DNA from: Brachyhypopomus gauderio
Taxonomy: Eukaryota; Chordata; Actinopteri; Gymnotiformes; Hypopomidae
DNA: 64,000 nucleotides
NCBI RefSeq assembly: GCF_052324685.1
Contig: NW_027506900.1
Coordinates: forward strand, 267,501 to 331,500
Reading direction: 5' to 3'
The translations under genes and the position numbers were made by a program. Under the pieces are notes generated by a model that was given only the letters and a program-made list of their open reading frames with translations, searched no databases and was not told where the DNA came from. Shown here piece after piece: positions 1 through 12,000 of the stretch; the stretch's first letter is position 1, and every line of letters starts with the position of its first letter.

Positions 1-3000
1 AACGGGCCGGCTGCCCACCTGGAGCCCCTGCTGTCGGACCCCACCGCTCCGGTCTCCGCCTCCTCGTCCTGCTCGGACCTGTCCGGCACCGCCCCCGCCG
101 CACAGCCCTGCCCCCGCCCCAACAAGACCTTCACCGGCCTCCGCCTCTTCGGCAGAAAGTAAGTGTGTTTTGTGTAGATATGTGGGTCATTTTGAGGGCA
201 CTAATAATTGAAACCTCACCCTGTTGCAACGTTGAGACGCCACAGACGGGTGCTGTGCTTTCGCAAGAGCTGCACTATGGCTGTCAGTGTCCTTTACAGT
301 TTTGTTTCCCAGAAACTTGTTTTGAGCCCAACTGTCAGTTGTTTACTGTACCTGTAAACCAGTACTTCAGTTCATCTCCAGTTCATTAAAAAGCTTCATA
401 AAAGCTGGCAGGATGCTTATTTTAAATAGCAAATGATTGTGTTTAGTCCCTCCAGACTGCTGAATTTTGCTAGAACGCACCGTTTGTTATGAAAGTAGAC
501 ATGTTTCCTTTAGACCTGGGCTGTATTAGTATGTCAGCAGCATTTTCCCTGACTGTTGGTGTGCTGTCACATTCCAACACCACACAGCACTGCTGTGGCA
601 TCCTGGCCTAACCTCAGTTGGGATATTTTTAAAATGTGCAAGTTCAGACTTCATCAGGCAACTTATATTAATCCAACAATCTCTAGTGATTCTCTAAAAA
701 TGGGGGCCTTAATGGATGGGTAAAGCAATTAATTAACATCTATAATTGTCGGTCCTGTCGGGACTGTGGTCACACCCACGTGTGCACTAGTGACCTTGTG
801 CTTTCCGAAATGACCCAAGAACTAAAGGTAGATTTGGATTTTATGTTAAGTGAGAATGTATACTGTGTTGGAGCTATTCAAATCAGATTTTTAACCTTTA
901 CTGAATTGTTTCAGTAATGTGTTATGGGAAGTTTTTTTTATAGCATGCATATTAATGTGTAATATGGTAGTGTAAGAATATAGGATGAGATGGTAAAACT
1001 GAATAAAATAGGAAGTCAGAAAGTGAGGCATCATTTTATTCCTGTTATGGTTTCACATAATCTCATTTGAGTAACTACCGCATTGTACTACTGCAATTTC
1101 TGCTTGTCACACTGTGCATGTGTGTGCGTGTTTGAGGAGGAATGAAACGGTACAATCCAAAATCCAGTGTGTGCTGGAATGTTTTGGACATGCAGTGATT
1201 GGACATTCAGTTGTCCTTCATTTATCCCACGGTGACGTCAGAGCAGCGCTGGCCGCTTGCCTGCGTGTGGAGTCACCACTGGTATGTGGAAGGTTTGAGG
1301 GTTTGTGTGGTTGACTTGGAAGGAAACATGAAATCTGGATCATGGAATCAAATGCAGTTGTGAGAACATTTTGTGAACCCTTTGGAAGTATCTGGATTTC
1401 TAAATGCCTCCAAAAATATGTTTCGAGTCATGATAATTAAATAAAGGCATTTTTATTTAACAAACAAATAACATTGCACATTGCCTAATTTATAATATCA
1501 GACAATGTAATTAATAAAACTACATTAAGCTTTACATAAAAAAAAACTTGGAATGATTATGTATTAAATGCCCTCAGCACTGCGGGGTCATTAGGAGGGA
1601 TTTTGACTCACTCCTCTATGCAGAACTGTATAAGTCCTTGTCTGTCTGGCATACTCTGCCTGAATGGCCCTGCTTCATATGACGACTCTCTGTTTAAATT
1701 ACTCGGACGTCACGACTCGGCCTATCTAAAGTACAGAATTTCTTCTGTTCTTCTGTTTTCGTCTGCACTGCTGGGGATTTACTGCTGTCTTTTGAATCAT
1801 TGTCATGACGCACGACTCTGGGGTTTTAGATTATGGACAGATGGCCCGACATTCGATTGTAGAATTGCCTGATACAGGTTTGAAACTCATTGGTCCCTCA
1901 TTACTGTCTGGGCCCTCAGGGGACAGAACAACCGCACACCAACCGCACATATATTCTATTCCCCACGCTTCACAGTTGGTAAAAGAGTTTGATGTTGCAG
2001 TGTTTTATCATAACATGCTGTACATTTTACCAAAATGTTCAGCTGTGGTCATTTCTATCCATTTTAGGTGCTATTTATGCAGCAAACTGAAATTTGAGGA
2101 GGAATGATTTTCCAAGGGTTTACAATTTTTTCTCACACATTGTTTTACACTGAATGATGATTTTGAGTGTTATTAGATTGTGGTGGAGCTTTCCTGATGC
2201 CCAATGCTTCAAAAAGACACTGTATTATTTTAGTAAACATCACTATATTCTAAAACCAAGATCGCACCCATTATATATGTGTGTGCGTGTGTGTGCGTGT
2301 GTGCGCGTGCGTGTGTGTGCGTGCGTGTGTATGTGCGTGTGTTCTTGTGTATCTATGTGTGCATCTGTATGTGCGTGTACACGTGTTTCACCTGTTCTGC
2401 AGAGAGGTGAGGCACCTGTCTTGGCGCTTGGTCATGTGTGTTCCCCGACGAGTGTAATCTGATAATGTCACCCACGCCACAGGCACCCGTGCTGAGCTTT
2501 GAGGAGAGCAGTGCAGCGGTGGGGGTGGGTGTGGTGGGCGGGGGGTGTTACGGACTGGTTGTGATGCGCTGTGGGCCACACACGTCTTCTTCTCCTCCTC
2601 TCCTCCTAAATCAGCTCTCAGAGGAAGAGCTTCATCTTAGATACCTTCAGCCATAACACTGGGACAATTCACATTGGTCCCTTCAACCTGCTCCTTCTCT
2701 CAAACACACATGTTCAGATATACACACAAACATCAATCATCAGCTACAAGTCCACAATTTCATGGTTTCACTTTCCCCATCAATACCTAAATACAGAGTG
2801 AGAGCGATTTTGCCTGTTGGCTGTACCACACACATCTCCCTCTCTCCTTCTTCTCCTGATGGTTGTACCACACACATCTCCCTCTCTCCTTCTTCTCCTG
2901 ATGGTTGTACCACACACATCTCCCTCTCTCCTTCTTCTCCTGATGGTTGTACCACACACATCTCCCTCTCTCCTTCTTCTCCTGTTGGCTGTACCACACA

Positions 3001-6000
3001 CATCTCCCTCTCTCCTTCTTCTCCTGATGGTTGTACCACACGCATCTCCCTCTCTCCTTCTTCTCCTGATGGTTGTACCACACACATCTCCCTCTCTCCT
3101 TCTTCTCCTGATGGTTGTACCACACACATCTCCCTCTCTCCTTCTTCTCCTGATGGTTGTACCACACACATCTCCCTCTCTCCTTCTTCTCCTGATGGTT
3201 GTACCACTCACATCTCCCTCTCTCCTTCTTCTCCTGATGGTTGTACCACTCACATCTCCCTCTCTCCTTCTTCTCCTGATGGGTGTACCACACACATCTC
3301 CCTCTCTCCTTCTTCTCCTGATGGTTGTACCACACACATCTCCCTCTCTCCTTCTTCTCCTGATGGTTGTACCACACACATCTCCCTCTCTCCTTCTTCT
3401 CCTGTTGGCTGTACCACACACATCTCCCTCTCTCCTTCTTCTCCTGATGGTTGTACCACACACATCTCCCTCTCTCCTTCTTCTCCTGATGGTTGTACCA
3501 CACACATCTCCCTCTCTCCTTCTTCTCCTGATGGTTGTACCACACACATCTCCCTCTCTCCTTCTTCTCCTGATGGTTGTACCACACACATCTCCCTCTC
3601 TCCTTCTTCTCCTGTTGGCTGTACCACACACATCTCCCTCTCTCCTTCTTCTCCTGTTGGCTGTACCACACGCATCTCCCTCTCTCCTTCTTCTCATGAT
3701 GGTTGTACCACACGCATCTCCCTCTCTCCTTCTTCTCCTGATGGTTGTACCACACACATCTCCCTCTCTCCTTCTTCTCCTGATGGTTGTACCACACACA
3801 TCTCCCTCTCTCCTTCTTCTCATGATGGTTGTACCACACACATCTCCCTCTCTCCTTCTTCTCCTGATGGTTGTACCACACACATCTCCCTCTCTCCTTC
3901 TTCTCCTGATGGTTGTACCACACACATCTCCCTCTCTCCTTCTTCTCCTGATGGTTGTACCACACACATCTCCCTCTCTCCTTCTTCTCCTGATGGTTGT
4001 ACCACTCACATCTCCCTCTCTCCTTCTTCTCCTGATGGTTGTACCACTCACATCTCCCTCTCTCCTTCTTCTCCTGATGGGTGTACCACACACATCTCCC
4101 TCTCTCCTTCTTCTCCTGATGGTTGTACCACTCACATCTCCCTCTCTCCTTCTTCTCCTGATGGTTGTACCACACACATCTCCCTCTCTCCTTCTTCTCA
4201 TGATGGTTGTACCACACACATCTCCCTCTCTCCTTCTTCTCATGATGGTTGTACCACACGCATCTCCCTCTCTCCTTCTTCTCCTGATGGTTGTACCACA
4301 CACATCTCCCTCTCTCCTTCTTCTCCTGATGGTTGTACCACACACATCTCCCTCTCTCCTTCTTCTCCTGATGGTTGTACCACACACATCTCCCTCTCTC
4401 CTTCTTCTCCTGATGGTTGTACCACACACATCTCCCTCTCTTCTCCAACTCCTTCTGTATATTGATCAAAATCAGAATATCTGGCTAGTAAAGAGAGAAA
4501 ATTAGCTTGAAAGAGACAGAGGGTATAAAAGTGAGAATGTGTGTGTGTGTGTGTGTGTGTGGAGAGTAATGGGGCAGTATATATACATATATATATGTAT
4601 TTATGTTTTGGCTTCAATCATGTTTGATGTGCATGTCCACTCAGAGATTCAGGTGGTGCTGTGAACCTGGACAGATGCTGCCCTCACCTGGAGTCTTTTG
4701 AGGGTTTCTCCTTGCAGTGAGCACATTGGAGAGAAGTGAAGGTAGTTGGGACCCCGGAGATCTTGGAGGAATAATGAGTTCTGGGACCGAATCTGGCATG
4801 TTGGTGCTAACTGTTGCATGATGTAGTTTTGCTGTAGGATTATTGGAGAAAAAACGTTCCTTGCTTTACATATATATACACATACACGTGTAACGTGCAG
4901 GATATGATGTGTGGTTGTAGTTAGTATTGTCCTGTAGATGGCAGCAGTGCTGTGTGTTGCCTTCTTAACGTTACTGACTCTTCGGCAGCTCACTCGGTTT
5001 TTTGTCCAAGGAGACAGTTGTGTAATACTGCACATCTTGTTTTTTTTTTCAAAGAAAATGTCAGTAAAGTCTTAAATAGCTGTGCTTTGTATGTTTCCTT
5101 TGGTATTCTATGAAAAAAACATATGGAAACATTTTAGACAACTTCCACATATCTGACTTCAGGATGTGGAAAATCTAATGAGAATACCAACAATGGATCT
5201 GAATGAATCTGTAGCCGAAGAAGCCAGGGCAGCCTCTGAATCTGTGACCCATGAGCCATTCTTGAGTTATTTTAAAGAGTGAAACCACTGCTGAAAGTTT
5301 TGTTCTACATCCCAGACTGTGGAGAGACCAGCTGGTAGCGTTGCCAGTGCACACTCCATAGTAACAGCGAGAGTAGCCAGCAGAATTCCCGTCTCTGTAA
5401 GAGCTGTAATTGTTTCCTCGTGTGTTGTCTGCCTTTGTGTGTCTGTCACGACGACTTGTCGAGGATGAGAACATAATCAAACGGTTGCGACTGACACACT
5501 GTATTTTAAGCGACGTTCATCTGAGGGCTAAGGCCCTGGCCCCTGGTACTGTGCTGCTAAATTAGCATACGGCTGTTATTTATTTGTTTTTTTCCGGCCT
5601 TGGGCTGGGTAGCCCACACTGATCCATAATGCAAGAGTCCGGGGGCCTTGAAGTGGAAATGAATGGTGTTGTGGTGGTGTTGGAGTGGCTCTGCTTTGCC
5701 TTTTTATCTGGTGAGATGGTAAGGACTGGACACGAGGGAGGACCTGAGCTCGACTACAGCGCGTAACCGCCCGTCGACAACAAAAGTGAAGAGAATAAAA
5801 ATGAAAGTCACACTAAGACTACACTGTGGCAGAAAGCAGTAGTAGAATGTAAATAAACAAAGGAAAGAAGAAGAAGTAAACACGTGGCGTTTACACCACA
5901 CATGCGCATTTATGTCAGGAGAATCTTTTTCTTTCAGTTCTGTGGTTGGTCCTGAGGTAAAGCTGGCAGCTGGTTGCTTAGTTGATTGATTGACAGGCAT

Positions 6001-9000
6001 ACAGCACCATTAGTTCTCATTACTGCAAAAGGAGATTAGTGTGGAGGGGTCCTCGTTAGACTTGTCATCTTCCGGACGTGGCTTGAGATGAAGCCTCTGT
6101 AGTTTTACATGTCCTTAAGATGAATAAATACAGACTGCTTATTAAAAAGGCTAATGAACCAAGGGAGTCTTCACAGGAGGCAGTAACTATGGTGTGTGTG
6201 TGTGTGTGTCAGTCGCATCCACGCTGTGCAGTGAGATCTGCTAATCAGTCATTCTAATCAGTCATTATTATTAAACCGCAGGCTTAGTGTGTGTCTGTGC
6301 TCCTCCTGGGTCCTGCACAGCCAATCGATGAGCCACGTGTGTCCATGTGAGTGTGGATGCCTCCTCTCTTCCTACACCTGAGCATCTCTCTCCCTCTTTC
6401 TCTCTCTCTCTCTCTCTCTCTATCAGTCTATTGGGTTGGGGACATCGGGAGGAGCTCGGCATCTCTCAGGTTGTATGCGCCTACTTTCTTCTCCACTTTG
6501 ATATGGACACATTGTGTTCATATAGGAATATATAGCCTAGTGTTGCAGTGCAGGCTTTGGGCTGGTTTCGGTAATGAGTGTTTGCAGTAAAGTTCTAAAA
6601 TCAGGATGTCCACCCAGTTCCTTGGTTCTTTGGTTGCCTCTAGGGCTGCTGCTCAGGAGAGAGTGTGTAGTTGTGGGGCACTCGTTAAATCTAGCGTTTG
6701 TGGTTTCTAAAGGAAAGCTTTCATGGAATGGTGAACAATGGACTGGTTTTTCATATTCATCTGCCTTGTCTAAACCTCTTGTTTATCTGTATCTGAGTTT
6801 AGGGCTCAGTCACCTACATCTGACCAAGATGTTCTGTTTATGGGCAGAGTAGTTATTTTTACCATCATATATTGCCTTTGTAAGTCATTCCTAATATTTT
6901 TCTCTTTAAAGATACGTTAGGAGGTTTTTGAGAGGTTTTCTTATTGGTGTTTTAATAATGAGCTTACAGGTTAGTGAGCAAAGTAATTGTAGTCAGGAGT
7001 CTGTGAGAACACTGCATGGTAAACAAGTCTATCAAAATAAAATAATTTTAGGCTCTGCTTCTCAACATATTATTTTGTGATGTTTTCACCATTTTTCTCT
7101 GAAATGTTTGTCTGGTAATAGAATTAGCTAGCTGGAATTGGCTGAATATCAACAAAAGAAAGGAGATCTGGAAAGCTCTCTAATTATATCCTGTTCCTTC
7201 AGCTGGTCCCTGACAGACATTGGTATGGATTTAGACGGTTATGGCTCATGTGATTCTGACAAGCTTCTGAAAGATGATATACAGCATCAAATCATTCTGT
7301 ATCCTCACGTTTCCAGTAGAATTGCAGGACAATTCTTTAATTTAGAATGAAAATTGGTTTCATCACCCAATCCTACTATTTGTTCTCCTTCAGTCAAAGG
7401 ATATTTATGGTTATTAAACACAGTTCTACATAATGCAAACAGACACCAGTGTTTGGCTTGAGTGCAATTTCCACAGGTTTTAATAACTTTAGATGAAACC
7501 AAACACCTGCTCACCACCTCTAAATGAGATAGAGAAAGGCTATGTTGCTATAATTAGTCCAAGCAGCCATTAGTGGCGGCCCCAGAAAGCCCATTAAATC
7601 TTCTGCGGCCATATCCCTGTCAAATGCTGATCAGAAGGTAAATATTACCTCATTTCCTTGAGAGACACATCACTGAATGATCGTGTCATCAGAGCTTTAT
7701 GAAGCAGCACTACAGGGAGGAGCTCTACTCATAACTCCACTCATTCCAACTCTCAGCAAGCTTTTCCATGGACGTTATGAGTACCCTAAGAGCAGTAGTT
7801 CCATATTAGCTTAAGTTCTACCATTTTGGTGGTGCTTTTGCCTGTAGTAAGGCAGCAAGACAGCACATGCTTTGTGAACAATTGTCTGGAGACTTGTGTT
7901 AATCGAGGAGCAGTTGTGTTTTTACGCAAATGATTAGAATTCATTTGGAATAAAAGTCATGTTTAGGGTTCTGCTTAAATTTGTACCACTTCAAGGCTTG
8001 GCTTGTACTGAAATGAAAACTCCATGCTGACAAGTTGAATTTTACATCAACAGCTTCATAGAGTTGTTAGAAAGGGAGTTGTGCTTCTGTGGCCACAATG
8101 GACACGTTTTTCCGCCGGCACTTTAAGAGGAAGGAGGCGGTACTTTCTACACCAGAAGGGGAGGAGCCTTGTCGCCCCAGGCGACCCAGCGTGGCTGTTC
8201 CATCCAGCCGTGCCCGCAGGCGTTCCAGCGCAGGCCTCGCCTCGGCCACGCTGGCCCAGCGACGTCGATCCGGTGTCCACCTGCAGCCTCTGGCCGCCGC
8301 GGCCGGCCGACCCGCCAGGAGCGCCGGGGCGGTGGGGGGGTTGGGGGCGGTGGGGGGGCCACGGCGGCGCTCCAGCACCACCACGCCGGGGGCCAACCCA
8401 CGTTTCGCTGTACGACGGAAGGGGGCGAGCAAGCTGCGCACCATCGACACGCACCTCCTCGGCCCCTCCATGCTGCTGGCCAGCCTCATTCAGATGACGG
8501 AGGAGGACGAGGAGGGTCGCCACACGACGGCGGGACTGCCGGAGCTCCGAGGGAACGCACCCGAGGCCTGCGTCTGCTCGGACTCTCTCTTCTCTGACGG
8601 CGACAGCACTAGCCCGAGCTCCCCTGCTGACTCCGAGGATGGCCAGGGCTCGGAACTGGGTGAGGGTTGTTTCATGGAGGCAGATTCACCCAAACTAGGG
8701 TTCAGGAACTCCTCTCTCTGGTGCCAGAGTGACTGCCTGCCGCTGGGCGTGGTCGCGGAGCGAGTCCAGGCCCACGCACTGATCCGTGTGCCGCGCTGTC
8801 TGAGGAGAAACTCCTCCCACCTGGGACACGGTGAAAGTGGCCCCCAGGGGCGCTACTCCCGCAGCAGCCAGCGGAGGCGCCGTAGACGCGTCTCCACCGT
8901 CTGCAAGGCGGGGAGCCCTTGGCCAGGGAGAGGCTTACCACCGCCCAACCGCAGGGGCTCCATCTGCTGGAAGACTCACACTTCCTTCGGCCCACTCCTC

Positions 9001-12000
9001 GGAGCCCATTACGATCCCAGACTGGAGTCGTGGAGTGGGTTCCTCTCGTATGTACAAATTCTACTTTTATTTCGTTCATAGGATCTCTTGTTTGTGGTGT
9101 TTCCTCCTGATCCTGCTCCTTGTCTAAAATAGTCTAAAATAGCATTGCATATTAATCATTCACCTTTTGGCTTCCTTACATCAAATCCCAAGCCTTTGCT
9201 GGGCAGCACTTATAGAGAGCGTAGGATCAATCGTTTGTTGTTGATGTTCGGAAGAATCCTCACAGCATGCTCAAATGTGCCCGTTTACCCCTGGCTGTTT
9301 CTTGACATTAGAGATAAGATCCACGATCACTGGCCAGGTGTTAGGACATGAACATACAGACCAGCAGTCAGCTTGAAAGGCCGAGTTCAGACAGCTGTCT
9401 GTCTGCGAGGTTTCTCCCTCTGCGATGACCTTCCCGTTCTCTGTCCTGGGGCTCAGAGCTCCATGGTGCTGGTTCATTAGTGGAGCCACTGCCATAGCGC
9501 AACGACGTGACCAATCCCTGATCACCCAGTGGGCCGTCTTCCCTCAGGTTGCTAAGCATCACTGATTTGCACAGCAGGGATTGGACGTAAAGGTCACAGC
9601 GAGCACGGTTTTGATTAGAACAGGAAGCAGAATCGCACCGAACCCCCTCTCCTCTAACCCGTGTTACTGCCCTAGCGCTGTTGGATTCGTATATCTGGGC
9701 TGACAGCGACTGTTACGTTGTGCAGTGTTGTCTCTGAGTAATGGGTGTGTTTGGGTGCAGAAGGACTACCTGGAGATGTTTCTCATGTTCTCTCTTCCTG
9801 TATATTTGTATTTTGGTTACAACAAGCTACTTGGGCTGGAATTGTGCAGAAAGCTGTAAACAACTGAAGTGGAGGAGGATGGTGAAAATAGCATGATTTA
9901 TTAATATGAGTGTGAAACGGGGACAGTAAAGAGGTCTCTGGTGTGCTAGTCCAGCAGTATGAGTACATAGGGCCTTAATAGAGACTTAAGCTGTAATGTC
10001 TGAAATATGCAATTTACACACAGTATTTTCAACATTGTGCTGAAGTACACAAGGTTTCCAGAGAAACAGGATATTGTAGAGATCTTTCATCAGCTGTGCA
10101 AGCAAACTGCTTCTGAATTCATGATTCCTCTTGTAACTTCAGAAGTACATTTCTTACACAGCTGATTATATATACTGTAGCTTACATAGCTCATATACAT
10201 GATATATACTCTATGTGTATATATATATGTATGTATATGAAAGTTATATATATAAGGATTCCGATTAAAGCTTAAGACAGCATTCATCATAATCCTTATT
10301 TAGATTTGTATTTTCTGAACTGCAGTTCTCAGGATTTGGCGTCCTCGGTTTTCGTTTGTGCGTGTGACGTTTGTGCGTGGGACGTTTGTGCGTGGGACGT
10401 TTGTGCGTGGGATGTTTGTGCGTGTGACGTTTGTGCGTGTGTTTTTCTCTGCCTAAGTGCTTTTTAGGATTTGGTCTTTTAACTGAACGTAAGCGTATAC
10501 CTCGTATTCACGGGTTCCTCAGTGTCTGCTTGTTGTTGTTGTTTTAGGAAAGCTATCGCCAAGTCGGGAGTCCAGCACCTTACAGCCCAGACCAGTACAT
10601 CAGTGCCAAACAAGTGTGAAGCTAACCAGGAGATCCCCCAGAGAGTCGACTGGACCGTGAGCTGCTGTTGTTCTAGACACTTTTTGAACAAGATCACACT
10701 TACAGGAGGGATAATGGGGGGAGCCAGTTGTGCAACATCCACATTTGACTAATTACATCCTTCTGATTGGTTGCTGCTAGCAGTCTTCATTAAAGTGGGT
10801 CGTTAGTTCCTCAGAGCTAGACTGCATGTAATTGGATGCAAATTAAACATTAGTACAATTTACATAAAAGATTAAACTCCGTATCAGTAAAATTGATGTA
10901 TTTTTAATATCTAAATAAATTCCTAGGTAAATAAAGGCAAATCCAAGCTTTGTTTTATTTCAAATACTGTCTATTGTCTATCAAATACTGATATTGTCAT
11001 AATGATGTGACAGTGATTACAGTAGTTTGGGCTATTTAAATCTGCACTACATGCTGATTGTAGCCTGTAACAATGTTTTTGCTCTTTCTTTTAAACCAAA
11101 TTCACCTTGTAATTACAATGCTAAGAGGTAGGAACCATGTTGGTAATAAAGAAGTAATAGGTTTGTTCTAGGTCTGGTCACTGGTTTACTGTACCCAACA
11201 GGAGAATGCTCAGTTCGGGCAACACGTCTGGTTTGAGACCAGTCTTTCTGGAGATTTCTGCTATGTTGGAGAGAATTACTGCTTTGCCAAATCACTGGTG
11301 AGCTACCTTCAAAGCATCTGTTCTCATCCATGCTGCTTGGTTTGTTCTGCTCTTCTTACTATGAAGCAGAGAATTGCTAACCAAATTGAACACCACTCAG
11401 AAAAAAAGAAAAGATGTCTTCTCCCCAATTCTGACTTGTGCAAGAGCTCCCACCGCTGTTGAAAGTGTGTAAGGACAGGTCCTATAGCAGACATCAGTAG
11501 TGTAAGGACAGGTCCTGTAGCAGACATCAGTAGTGTAAGGACAGGTCCTGTAGCAGACATCAGTGGTGTAAGGACAGGTCCTGTAGCAGACATCAGTGGT
11601 GTAAGGACAGGTCCTATAGAAGACATCAGTGGTGTAAGGACAGGTCCTATAGAAGACATCAGTGGTGTAAGGACAGGTCCTGTAGAAGACATCAGTGGTG
11701 TAAGGACAGGTCCTGTGGCAGAAATCAGTGGTGTAAGGACAGGTCCTGTGGCAGAAATCAGTGGTGTAAGGACAGGTCCTGTGGCAGAAATCAGTGGTGT
11801 AAGGACAGGTCCTGTGGCAGACATCAGTGGTGTAAGGACAGGTCCTGTAGCAGACATCAGTGGTGTAAGGACAGGTCCTGTAGCAGACATCAGTGGTGTA
11901 AGGACAGGTCCTGTAGCAGACATCAGTGGTGTAAGGACAGGTCCTGTAGCAGACATCAGTGGTGTAAGGACAGGTCCTGTGGCAGACATCAGTGGTGTAA

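Larger units (their letters stand above)
159..8097. other. dgkz intron between alternative first exons
   Basis: About 7.9 kb of mostly AT-rich intron. It holds a GT-rich microsatellite (2277-2385), the 42-bp minisatellite (2818-4441), a TG run (about 4538-4560), a short TG run near 6192 and a CT run near 6390-6423. I see no coding exon and no recognizable transposon. The promoter of the 8098 exon should lie near its 3' end. Confidence 0.7.

Noticed and set aside
2762-4505. Overlapping 550-codon ORFs on both strands (Ser/Pro/Thr-rich and Arg/Glu-rich).
   Set aside because: They are translations of the 42-bp minisatellite in several frames, inside a dgkz intron. There is no splice, domain or codon signal of a gene.
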